NCBI GenBank assembly: GCA_015493995.1
Contig: WGCD01000094.1
Coordinates: forward strand, 1-34,193
Source of the DNA: Desulfurellaceae bacterium
GTDB lineage: Bacteria; Campylobacterota_A; Desulfurellia; Desulfurellales; Hippeaceae
Reading direction: 5' to 3'
Length of the DNA: 34,193 nucleotides
The translations under genes were made by a program, and so were the position numbers. This document shows, in pieces, positions 8,332 through 15,604 of this stretch. The notes under the pieces were generated by a model that saw nothing but the letters and a program-made list of their open reading frames with translations, made no database searches and had not been told where the DNA came from. The stretch's first letter is position 1; every line of letters begins with the position of its first letter.

Positions 8332-9736
8332 TAGCGGTATTACAAACCGAATAATGGAAATTTTCAAAGAGATAAATTCCATACCGAGGTGTTCCAAACA
8401 CGAAGAAAAAATTGCGGACTTTCTCCTCGATTGGGCAAAAAAGCGAAATTTTGATGCAAAAAAAGACAAGGCAAATAATGTTGTTATAAATGTTCCGGCA
8501 ACAAGAGGCTGTGAAAAGAAAGAAAGCATAGCACTGCAGGGGCATATGGATATGGTATGCGAAAAAACAACAGATTCACAACACGACTTTTCCAAAGATC
8601 CCATAAAAGTGATTAGGCAAGGAGATTGGGTTAGAGCCGACTCCACAACTCTCGGGGCTGACGACGGTGTTGCACTTGCCATAGGGCTTGCAATAGCATC
8701 GACAGACGACTTGGAACACCCCAAACTGGAACTTCTGTTTACCGCCGACGAAGAAACAGGGATGAACGGAGCAAAAAATTTACAAACCGGTTTTTTTAAA
8801 AGCAAAAAGCTCATAAACATAGATTCAGAAAGAGAGGGAGTGTTTACCATAGGTTGTGCCGGAGGGGAAGATACGGATATTGAAATGCCGGTTAGAAACG
8901 AAATTCAAGAGGGCTATTTTTACGAAATAACAATAGACGGGTTATTAGGCGGACACTCCGGCGTTGAGATAGATAAGCTCAGAGCAAATGCATTGAAGCT
9001 CATTGTTGAATTTTTAAAAAGCCTCGATGAAGATAGTGAAGCCAGACTTAGCTCGATTAACGGAGGAAGCGCAAGAAACGCCATACCCAAGCACGCCTCA
9101 GCCGTTATATATATGAAAAAAGCCATAAAAGCCGAAAATATTGCACTGTTTTATAAAGAAATTTTAGAACAGTACCCTGAAGAGAAAAACATAAAAATAG
9201 ACTTCAAACAGTTAAAAAATATAGGAAAAGTGTTTGTTAACTCAAAAGAGATTATAGAGCTGCTGGATGAGCTTCCTCACGGAATTTATGAAAAAACAGA
9301 GTTAGGAATAACCAAAACCTCCAACAACTTGGCAAAGGTGATTACAAAAAAAGACAAATTGATTATCTCAACCAACCAACGAAGCCTAACGGAAGAGGGA
9401 TTAAATACAATCACCGCAAAAATTGAGAACATTGCAAACAAATACAAAGCAAAATATGTAAGCTACAACAGATATCCGTCCTGGCAGCCAAACTATAACT
9501 CAACGTTGGTGACAAAAAGCAGCAAAATTTACGAAAAACTGTTTTCTAAAAAACCAAAAATAGAGGTTATCCATGCGGGTTTGGAGTGTGGAATTATCGG
9601 TTCTTTAAATAAGGATATGGATATGATATCCATAGGTCCGGATATGAAAAATATACACACACCCCAAGAGAGCCTTTATATTCCTTCTTTGGAAAAGGTT
9701 TGGAGATTGATTGTTGCTATACTAAAAGAAATTTAA
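8324..9736 (+). CDS. pepD: cytosolic dipeptidase PepD (aminoacyl-histidine dipeptidase, M20)
   Basis: 470 residues, the usual length for PepD of the M20 zinc peptidases, which split dipeptides such as Xaa-His in the cytoplasm. Metal and catalytic motifs: LQGHMDMVC (zinc His and catalytic Asp), TLGADDGVALA (bridging Asp), TADEETGMNGA (catalytic and zinc Glu), and a C-terminal HAGLECGIIG and HTPQESL. The dimerisation (lid) insertion begins around residue 200 (GLLGGHSGVEI). The ATG lies inside the 3' end of the HD-GYP gene with GAGGTAGAGGAG upstream, so the two are translationally coupled. It ends tail to tail with the Bax-like gene, 2 bases apart. Confidence 0.93.
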   Translation: MNSSGITNRIMEIFKEINSIPRCSKHEEKIADFLLDWAKKRNFDAKKDKANNVVINVPATRGCEKKESIALQGHMDMVCEKTTDSQHDFSKDPIKVIRQGDWVRADSTTLGADDGVALAIGLAIASTDDLEHPKLELLFTADEETGMNGAKNLQTGFFKSKKLINIDSEREGVFTIGCAGGEDTDIEMPVRNEIQEGYFYEITIDGLLGGHSGVEIDKLRANALKLIVEFLKSLDEDSEARLSSINGGSARNAIPKHASAVIYMKKAIKAENIALFYKEILEQYPEEKNIKIDFKQLKNIGKVFVNSKEIIELLDELPHGIYEKTELGITKTSNNLAKVITKKDKLIISTNQRSLTEEGLNTITAKIENIANKYKAKYVSYNRYPSWQPNYNSTLVTKSSKIYEKLFSKKPKIEVIHAGLECGIIGSLNKDMDMISIGPDMKNIHTPQESLYIPSLEKVWRLIVAILKEI

Positions 9737-9738
9737 GG

Positions 9739-10668
9739 CTATTGCACGTTATCGTTCAATGAGTAGTTAGACACAAGAATCTGCTGTACGCCGTAGTCAT
9801 CGTATCTTGCCAAGCCGTTTGAGGTTAAAATATGCTGAACAAGCTTGATATATCTTTGCCTTTTTGTTGAGTACATAGTTAAATATTCAGCCAGTTTATA
9901 AGGATTTTTATTCTTTCCCATTAGGTAACGTTCTTCCCTGAATTTTTTGTACGCCGCCGATGTGTTTAAATTCATCATATACATAACGGTAGCGTCGTAT
10001 AAATTATCGAAAGACATCACTATGGGCTGCCAGGGTTTTCTATGCTTTCTGTGTATTCCGTAAATATTGTTGTACAAGCTTGTGAAACGGGATTTACCCC
10101 AACCTGATTCTATCCCGGCTTGAGCTATCAAAAGGCTAACCGGAACGCTGTCTGCCCTTTTTACAAGTTCGGCGAGATTGTCTGTTTTATACTTTTTCAT
10201 CATTGCCTTTAAGAACGTTTTATCCTGCTCGTTTAGTTTAGCTCCGCTTTCAACCTTCGCCTTTATTTGCACCACTATTTTATGCTCTTGCTGCAATTGC
10301 TCTCTCACGGTTAATGCTATAGGCAGCATAGCCGATATAAACATTTTTTTTCTTAAATTTGCAGGTAAATATTTGAAATCTTTTGGGAAACTCTTTAAAA
10401 GATACGGCTTTACGGTATTGGTATAGCTCCTGCTGCATAAACCGTATAAATGCAACTCCTTTTTTAGCTGCCTCGAGTTGGAGGCTTGATAAAAAATAAA
10501 CCCCTCTTTGGAGGAAAATGTAATACCGCCGTTAACAATATTGTATGTTTTTACATTCTTTGAAAAAGCCAGTAAGGCAATGCCGGCTAAAAATGCTAAG
10601 GCAAATAAAACTACAAGCAAAACACCCCAAGGGCTGCTCTGCCTAATAACAAGTCGCTTTTTACTCAT
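9739..10668 (-). CDS. Bax-like membrane-anchored glucosaminidase
   Basis: 309 residues. Residues 14-36 form one membrane helix after a basic N-terminus (inside-to-outside anchor). The C-terminal domain (about 150-290) is of the Flg_hydrolase/glucosaminidase type: LIAQAGIESGWGKSRF holds the catalytic Glu187, and NIYGIHRKHRKPW and YDATVMYMMNLN follow. This matches E. coli Bax and related N-acetylglucosaminidases that act on peptidoglycan, so a periplasmic cell-wall role is likely. TTGAGGT precedes the ATG. The gene overlaps nothing and is convergent with pepD. A strong -35/-10 pair lies so close to the ATG that the leader would be very short. Confidence 0.85.
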   Translation of the reverse strand: MSKKRLVIRQSSPWGVLLVVLFALAFLAGIALLAFSKNVKTYNIVNGGITFSSKEGFIFYQASNSRQLKKELHLYGLCSRSYTNTVKPYLLKSFPKDFKYLPANLRKKMFISAMLPIALTVREQLQQEHKIVVQIKAKVESGAKLNEQDKTFLKAMMKKYKTDNLAELVKRADSVPVSLLIAQAGIESGWGKSRFTSLYNNIYGIHRKHRKPWQPIVMSFDNLYDATVMYMMNLNTSAAYKKFREERYLMGKNKNPYKLAEYLTMYSTKRQRYIKLVQHILTSNGLARYDDYGVQQILVSNYSLNDNVQ

Positions 10669-10678
10669 ACCTCAAGCA

Positions 10679-10706
10679 AATATAGTCAAAAAAAGCTATA
10701 AGTCAA
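10679..10706 (-). promoter_or_regulatory. candidate promoter for the Bax-like gene
   Basis: Minus-strand TTGACT, 16 bases, TATATT. Good match, but the predicted transcription start (about 10672) falls inside the GAGG ribosome site, so either initiation is leaderless or the site is not used as drawn. Confidence 0.4.
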
Positions 10707-10761
10707 GTAAAAAAGAGGAAAACAGCTATTTGGCAGTAAAATTTAACTTATTGAAAAGGTT

Positions 10762-10785
10762 TTGAGCCCCGCAAACGAGGCTCAA
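10762..10785 (-). terminator. possible terminator after the UPF0173 gene
   Basis: TTGAGCC and GGCTCAA form a 7-bp stem 5 bases after the stop of the upstream gene, with two more C-G pairs possible inside. On the minus strand it is followed by AAAACCTTTTC, so the U tract is weak. Confidence 0.45.
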
Positions 10786-10790
10786 ATTCC

Positions 10791-11492
10791 CTAAATAGTC
10801 AGGCTTTCGCCGGGTTGAATTATCTTAACTTCCGATTTATCGCCGACAAGTTTTATAAACTCGTTCGGGTCTTGTTTAATTAAATCCCAAGCGAGGTAGT
10901 GCATCGGCATAACGGCTTTCGGTTTTAAAAATTCAACAGCCTTTGCTCCGTCTGCAACACCCATAGTAAAGTTATCGCCTATCGGAATCATAGCCAAATC
11001 AATATTGTTCAGCTCTCCTATCAATTGCATATCCAAAAACAGTCCTGTGTCGCCCGAATGGTAAATTGTTTTTCCGTCAATTTCAACGACAAAACCGACA
11101 GGATTCCCCGTATATACCGTGCCCTCCTCATCGTTCATAACAGCGCTGCCGTGCTGAGCAATAGTGAGTTTTACCCAAAAATCATCACTGAATCGGTGTG
11201 CTCCGCCTATATGCATAGGGTGAACATTTTCAATGCCGTGTCTTTGCAGATATACAATAAGTTCAAATGCAGCAATGACCGTGGCTTTCGTTCTTTTTGC
11301 TATAGCTATTGTGTCTCCGAGGTGGTCCCAATGTCCGTGGGTAACCAAAATATAATCAACGTCAATACCCTCAGGTGTAAAAGTTCCCTCTTTAATATCA
11401 GGATTACCCGTTATGTATGGGTCTATGATGAATTTAGTTTTGTTTCCTTCCACCAAAACAGCCGATTGACCTATCCAAGTAATTTTTGGCAT
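10791..11492 (-). CDS. UPF0173 metal-dependent hydrolase (metallo-beta-lactamase fold)
   Basis: 233 residues, the normal length of UPF0173 proteins. The zinc motif THGHWDHLGD is at about residues 50-59, GSAV near 115, YHSGDTG near 145, and PMHY near 198, which together give the two-metal site of the MBL fold. The family is widespread and cytosolic (no signal peptide), and its substrate is not established, so I keep the generic name. The start has a strong AGGAGGTG 8 bases upstream, and a -35/-10 pair lies in the 169-base gap before it, so it is probably a single-gene unit with a weak terminator behind it. Confidence 0.9.
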   Translation of the reverse strand: MPKITWIGQSAVLVEGNKTKFIIDPYITGNPDIKEGTFTPEGIDVDYILVTHGHWDHLGDTIAIAKRTKATVIAAFELIVYLQRHGIENVHPMHIGGAHRFSDDFWVKLTIAQHGSAVMNDEEGTVYTGNPVGFVVEIDGKTIYHSGDTGLFLDMQLIGELNNIDLAMIPIGDNFTMGVADGAKAVEFLKPKAVMPMHYLAWDLIKQDPNEFIKLVGDKSEVKIIQPGESLTI

Positions 11493-11531
11493 TTTCTACA
11501 CCTCCTATTTTAAAAGTTTATTTCTTAACTT

Positions 11532-11559
11532 ATAATATATATTCTACGAAAAATATCAA
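11532..11559 (-). promoter_or_regulatory. candidate promoter for the UPF0173 gene
   Basis: Minus-strand TTGATA, 16 bases, TATTAT in a very AT-rich gap. The start would leave a leader of about 30-35 bases including AGGAGGTG. Confidence 0.5.
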
Positions 11560-11661
11560 GTATTATTTTATATTTTTTTAAAGACTAAAATCTATCTCGG
11601 CAAAAAATAAAGTTTTCTTTATCAAAGGTATGGTCAAACACTCAAAATTTATAAATCTTGG

Positions 11662-12348
11662 CTATCTAATTTCAAATATATCAAACATTTTACCTATTTT
11701 TTGCCTTATCTCATCAAGCTCCTCATTAGATATACTTCTTTTTGATAAAAAACTTTCATTTAGAGTTTTTGAAGGTATAAAACGCTGAATGTAGTAGGCT
11801 TTTGCACCCTTTATCAAATCGGCTATCAACACTACATCTTCTTTTCCCACAAATCCGTCTATAACGGTCGTTCTGAATTCATAATCTAAGTGACTATCTT
11901 TTATTATATCTATGCTTTTTTTAATGCATTCTATATCGTATCCGCAACCTGTAACAGCACCGTATCTATTCAAAGGAGCTTTAATATCCATGGCTATGTA
12001 GTTTACAAGACGCTCTTGAATCAACTCCTCCAATGCTTTCGGGTTCGTGCCGTTTGTATCAAGCTTTATCTTTTCATATCCCAAAAGACGCATTTCTTTT
12101 ATAAAGTCAGCCAAGTCACTATGAAGGGTGGGTTCACCCCCTGTTATCGATACGGCACTAAGCTTACCCGCCCTTTTTTTTAAAAAGTCAAACAAGTCTT
12201 CCTTATCGATACTTCTTATATTACCGGTCACGAGTTCCGGGTTATGGCAGTAAGGACATCTAAAGTTGCAGCCCACGGTAAAAACAATTGCACAAATCTC
12301 CCCCGGATAATCAATAAGTGATGTCTTTTGTAAAGCGCCTATTATCAT
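11662..12348 (-). CDS. nrdG: anaerobic ribonucleotide reductase activating protein (radical SAM)
   Basis: 228 residues. The 4Fe-4S/SAM motif CNFRCPYC (Cys27, 31, 34) is followed by SITGGEPTLH (SAM binding) at about residue 67 and DTNGT and MDIKAP segments, all typical of the NrdG/PflA-type activases of the longer, TIGR02495-like form. It would cleave SAM to place the glycyl radical on the NrdD system. It is the last gene of the nrd operon; its start overlaps the end of the small glycyl-radical gene by 4 bases. Since that small gene carries the target glycine, the physical substrate of this enzyme is likely the small protein docked on NrdD. Confidence 0.92.
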   Translation of the reverse strand: MIIGALQKTSLIDYPGEICAIVFTVGCNFRCPYCHNPELVTGNIRSIDKEDLFDFLKKRAGKLSAVSITGGEPTLHSDLADFIKEMRLLGYEKIKLDTNGTNPKALEELIQERLVNYIAMDIKAPLNRYGAVTGCGYDIECIKKSIDIIKDSHLDYEFRTTVIDGFVGKEDVVLIADLIKGAKAYYIQRFIPSKTLNESFLSKRSISNEELDEIRQKIGKMFDIFEIR

Positions 12349-12521
12349 TGCAGTTTAAAAGTTTTCCTCTCCTTAAACTCCTCTTGCTTGCCGTCGTTCC
12401 ACTGCTCCACAGGCCTTAAATATCCTACAACCCTCGAATAGACCTCGCATTTTGTTCCCCTTAGCGCACTTTTTTCAGCCTCCAACTCTTTAATCTTTCT
12501 TTCAATGCTCTTTCTCGTCAT
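12345..12521 (-). CDS. stand-alone glycyl-radical domain of class III ribonucleotide reductase
   Basis: A 58-residue protein containing CEVYSRVVGYLRPVEQWN then GKQEEFKERKTF. In ordinary single-chain class III NrdD this sequence is the extreme C-terminus, directly after the Zn-binding CxxC pairs, and the Gly of the VGY turn carries the stable radical. Here it is a separate polypeptide, and the 676-residue NrdD gene upstream stops before it. I prefer the ATG at 12521 (GGAGG 6 bases upstream, inside the last codons of nrdD) to the TTG at 12527. The N-terminal 20 residues form a charged helix (SIERKIKELEAEK) closely resembling the C-terminal helix of NrdD, suggesting the two parts associate there. 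Confidence 0.85.
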   Translation of the reverse strand: MTRKSIERKIKELEAEKSALRGTKCEVYSRVVGYLRPVEQWNDGKQEEFKERKTFKLQ

Positions 12522-12523
12522 TT

Positions 12524-14554
12524 TCAACCTCCTGCTAATTTTAATTTCAACTGTCTTATTTCTCTTTCTATCTGTTCGGTTTTCTCACGCTTACAAATTG
12601 GGCATTCATAGTATTCGCCCGCAATGTATCCGTGTATGGGACATATGGAAAAGGTAGGAGTTATCGTTAAGTAGGGTAATGAGTAATTTTGAAACACCGT
12701 TTTGACAAGCCTTTTTACGCTGTTGGCATCGGTTATTTTTTCACCGACAAAAATATGCAAAACCGTTCCTCCGGTATAGCTTGATTGGAGTTTATCCTGC
12801 AAATCCAAAACCTCGAATATATCGTCACTAAAACCAACAGGCAGCTGCGTGGAGTTTGTGTAGTACGGTTTTCCTCGTTGTGTTGCCGTTATGATATCGG
12901 GATATTTTTTCTTGTCAATCAAAGCCAGCCTGTAGGATGTGCCCTCAGCCGGTGTAGCCTCAAGATTATAGTTGTTGCCGGTTAAATCCTGAAATTCCAT
13001 CAACTTTTCCCTCATTATTCTAAGCACCCTCAAGCCAAATTCCTGGGAACGCCGAGAGGTCAAATCTCTGCCAAAAAGATTCAAACAAGCCTCATTCATA
13101 CCGACAAGACCCACGGTAGAAAAATGATTCTTCCAATACTCTTTAAATCTGTCCTTTATCGCACTTAGATAAAATTTTGAATAAGGATAGAGATTGTTGT
13201 CCGTAAATCTCTCAAGCACCTTTCTTTTGATTTCGAGACTGTTTTTCGCAAGCTCCATCAACGACAACAGTCTGTCTGCAAACTCATCTTCATCTTTAGA
13301 GAGGTATCCTAATCTCGGCAAGTTTATTGTTACGACACCTATGGAACCCGTCAGAGGATTTGCTCCGAAAAGCCCGCCGCCTCTTTTTCTCAACTCTTTT
13401 GTGTCGAGCCTTAAACGACAACACATAGAACGAGCATCCTCAGGTGACATATCAGAATTTATAAAATTTGCAAAGTAGGGTATTCCGTATTTGGCTGTTG
13501 AACGCCACAAAATATCCAATTTTTCATTGTCCCAATCAAAATCTTTAGTTATATTGTAGGTGGGTATGGGAAATGTAAACACCCTTCCGTCCGCATCGCC
13601 TTCAGATAAAACTTCCAAAAAAGCCTTATTAAGCATATCCGCTTCTTTTTGAAAATCCCCGTATGAGCTATTTTGCATCTTGCCGCCTATTACAACAGCT
13701 TGATTTTTTAGATATTCCGGTATCTTCAAATCCATTGTGACATTTGAAAACGGTGTTTGGAAACCAACTCTTGTAGGAACATTCACATTAAAAACGAACT
13801 CCTGCAAAGCCTGCTTAACCTCCGTATAATTCAACTTATCATAAGCTATGAAAGGAGCAAGCAGTGTATCGAAATTGGAGAAAGCCTGAGCTCCTGCAGC
13901 CTCTCCTTGGAGCGTATAGAAAAAGTTGACAATCTGCCCCAATATGGTTCTGAAGTGTTTGGCTGGTTTACTTGCCACTTTGCCTTTGGCGCCTCTAAAA
14001 CCTTTAATCAATAAGTCGTTTAAATCCCATCCCACACAATAAACAGACAGCAAGCCCAAATCGTGTATATGTAAATCACCTTGAATATGAGCTTCTCTGA
14101 TTTCTTTCGGATATATCTTATTTAACCAATACGCTTTACTGACATTTGAGGAGATATAGTTATTCAATCCCTGCAAAGAAAAGCTCATATTGCTGTTTTC
14201 CTTAACTTCCCAATCCATTTTACCAAGGTAGCTCTCAACAAGGTTCACATCCGCCTTGCTTTTTATTTCACGCAGTTTAGAGTGCTGTTCCCTGTAAATA
14301 ATGTAGGCTTTGGCTGTTTTGATAAAAGGAGACGATATCAAAACCTCCTCTACAATATCCTGTATCTGCTCTACGGTGGGTGTTTTTTCTCCGAACATCT
14401 GATATGCCAAATTTAAAACCTTTATGGTGAATTTTTCAGCCACGTCCCTTTTAAATTCCTTTGTTGCAGCTCCGGCTTTCTCTATTGCATTCGTTACTTT
14501 TTCGGCATCAAAATTTACAATGCGCCCGTCCCTTTTGATGATAGTTTTAAACAC
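12524..14554 (-). CDS. nrdD: anaerobic ribonucleoside-triphosphate reductase, large part (lacks glycyl-radical tail)
   Basis: 676 residues. An N-terminal ATP-cone (about 1-95, TIIKRDGRIVNFDAEKV) gives allosteric control. The barrel contains the active-site cysteine region SMCCRLRLDTKEL near residue 376 and NLPRLGYL. The C-terminal zinc site is CPIHGY (about 640) and CPIC (about 655). It makes deoxynucleotides from NTPs under anoxia. Unlike most NrdD proteins it ends about 20 residues after the last CxxC, in a charged helix (EQIEREIRQLKLKLAGG), with no radical Gly; that piece is the next gene. The start is GTG with AAGGAGG 6 bases upstream. The leader carries a cobalamin riboswitch. Confidence 0.94.
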   Translation of the reverse strand: MFKTIIKRDGRIVNFDAEKVTNAIEKAGAATKEFKRDVAEKFTIKVLNLAYQMFGEKTPTVEQIQDIVEEVLISSPFIKTAKAYIIYREQHSKLREIKSKADVNLVESYLGKMDWEVKENSNMSFSLQGLNNYISSNVSKAYWLNKIYPKEIREAHIQGDLHIHDLGLLSVYCVGWDLNDLLIKGFRGAKGKVASKPAKHFRTILGQIVNFFYTLQGEAAGAQAFSNFDTLLAPFIAYDKLNYTEVKQALQEFVFNVNVPTRVGFQTPFSNVTMDLKIPEYLKNQAVVIGGKMQNSSYGDFQKEADMLNKAFLEVLSEGDADGRVFTFPIPTYNITKDFDWDNEKLDILWRSTAKYGIPYFANFINSDMSPEDARSMCCRLRLDTKELRKRGGGLFGANPLTGSIGVVTINLPRLGYLSKDEDEFADRLLSLMELAKNSLEIKRKVLERFTDNNLYPYSKFYLSAIKDRFKEYWKNHFSTVGLVGMNEACLNLFGRDLTSRRSQEFGLRVLRIMREKLMEFQDLTGNNYNLEATPAEGTSYRLALIDKKKYPDIITATQRGKPYYTNSTQLPVGFSDDIFEVLDLQDKLQSSYTGGTVLHIFVGEKITDANSVKRLVKTVFQNYSLPYLTITPTFSICPIHGYIAGEYYECPICKREKTEQIEREIRQLKLKLAGG

Positions 14555-14653
14555 AACTATCCTCCTTTATTTTCTAACTATACTTATTTATAAAATTGTT
14601 TTATAACGTAATGGGAATAGTAATCATCCTATAGAACCTCCCGTTCTTTGCTT

Positions 14654-14793
14654 TCGGGCAAGTCTCCTGGCTTGGCTTCATCCTACTTTTTCCACCTTCC
14701 CACCTCAAAAAAGGCAGTGGCTATACGGAAATTTCGTCAGCCTTACAGTTGCGGGGGCAGCGTGGGATTTTCACCCATCTTCCTTAAACCCGA
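14654..14793 (-). ncRNA. cobalamin (B12) riboswitch upstream of nrdD
   Basis: On the minus strand the conserved pieces appear in order: GGAAGATGGGTGAAAATCCC, ACGCTGCCCCCGCAACTGT, AGCCACTG, GGAAGGTGG, and the B12 box AGCCAGGAGACTTGCC. The closing P1 helix pairs UCGGG (14789-14793) with CCCGA (14654-14658). Downstream, CCCG (14655-14658) can alternatively pair with CGGG (14640-14643), a possible switch. ACTATTC (14615-14621) could cover GGATAGT next to the nrdD ribosome site, suggesting control of translation; no strong terminator is visible. In this class, ligand binding usually represses. Confidence 0.95.
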
Positions 14794-14799
14794 TATTAA

Positions 14800-14828
14800 A
14801 TAATACCAAAAATTTTAAATTCCCGCAA
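14800..14828 (-). promoter_or_regulatory. promoter of the riboswitch-nrdD operon
   Basis: Minus-strand TTGCGG, 17 bases, TATTAT. Transcription would begin near 14793, precisely at the first paired base of the riboswitch, which supports the assignment. Confidence 0.6.
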
Positions 14829-14844
14829 GCAAATAAATTTGCTT
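14827..14844. repeat. 8-2-8 palindrome at the nrdD promoter
   Basis: AAGCAAAT, two bases, ATTTGCTT: a perfect inverted repeat overlapping the upstream edge of the nrdD -35 box. Position and symmetry suit a dimeric regulator site. It does not look like a standard NrdR box or FNR site. Chance palindromes are possible in AT-rich DNA. Confidence 0.4.
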
Positions 14845-14931
14845 ATCGAATAATATATAAAAACTGCTCATAAAGAAGAGAGGTCTTTTTTAAGATATAT
14901 ATTTAAAAAATAAGCGCAATCTTACAAAACG

Positions 14932-15570
14932 CTAAACCAAACCGAGAATTTCCTTTGGGCTGTTTATAACAAAATCCACTTTGTAAGCCTTTAAAATCTC
15001 TCTGTCTCTAAAACCGTATGAAGCCCAAATAATCCTTAAATTCAGCGCCTTAGCCAACAGAATATCGTTTTCCGAATCACCCACCACAAAACTATTGTCT
15101 ATGTTTAGACCGTATCTTTCCTTCAGCCTCAAAACGGGTTCAGGGTGTGGTTTTTTATGTTCATAACTGTCTCCGCCCACAACATCCTTAAAATAGTCTG
15201 ATAGTTTAAGCTCTTTTAAAATCTTTTTAGCAAACATCTCACTCTTGTTGGTTACTACAAACATATCATACCCATAACGTAACTGGCGCAAGACATCAAT
15301 AACACCTTCATAGGGGTGTGTATTATCAAGCAGATGGTCTTGGTAGTGTTCCAAAAAATATCTATAAAACTCATCAAGTATGTTTAACTTTTTGTTTTGT
15401 TTCAAGCAATCGACAAGCAGCTGCTTTACACCGTTTCCTACAAATCCGTATATGGTTTCATTATCAAGAGTTTGAAGATTAAAATGAGATAGGGCAGCAT
15501 TTACACTATTGGCTAAATCCAACTTTGAATCTATGATTGTACCGTCCAAATCAAAAAAAAGTGGCTTCAT
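14932..15570 (-). CDS. HAD-superfamily phosphatase, phosphoglycolate phosphatase-like
   Basis: About 212 residues. HAD motifs: FFDLDGTIIDS at the N-terminus (nucleophile Asp and acid Asp), VVTNKS near residue 110 (motif II), HKKPHPEPV (motif III Lys) and VVGDSENDILLA (motif IV). The helical cap after residue 15 makes it a subclass I, Gph-like enzyme, likely removing phosphate from 2-phosphoglycolate or a similar small molecule; the substrate is inferred. I start at the ATG at 15570, because HAD proteins begin just before DxD and the upstream GTG at 15588 lies in a hairpin. No clear ribosome site precedes either. It follows fabF on the same strand. Confidence 0.85.
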   Translation of the reverse strand: MKPLFFDLDGTIIDSKLDLANSVNAALSHFNLQTLDNETIYGFVGNGVKQLLVDCLKQNKKLNILDEFYRYFLEHYQDHLLDNTHPYEGVIDVLRQLRYGYDMFVVTNKSEMFAKKILKELKLSDYFKDVVGGDSYEHKKPHPEPVLRLKERYGLNIDNSFVVGDSENDILLAKALNLRIIWASYGFRDREILKAYKVDFVINSPKEILGLV

Positions 15571-15579
15571 AAATGAAAG

Positions 15580-15604
15580 GTTAGGCACTTTAAAAGCGCC
15601 TAAC
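15580..15604. terminator. hairpin at the fabF stop (possible terminator or attenuator)
   Basis: GTTAGGCGC and GTGCCTAAC form a 9-bp stem (one G-U) with a 7-base loop, covering the fabF stop codon. On the minus strand only CTTTCATTT follows, a poor U tract. On the plus strand CGAATTTTTT follows. It may partly end fab operon transcripts before the HAD gene. Confidence 0.45.

Noticed and set aside
12345-12560. A simple frameshift or sequencing error splitting nrdD
   Set aside because: The small gene has its own ribosome site and ATG at good spacing, and each part adds a well-formed extra helix not expected at a random break. Still listed as the refuting case.
14555-14610. TTATAAAA-nnn-TTTTATAA stem before nrdD as a terminator
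   Set aside because: Only A-T pairs and no U tract after it on the transcribed strand.
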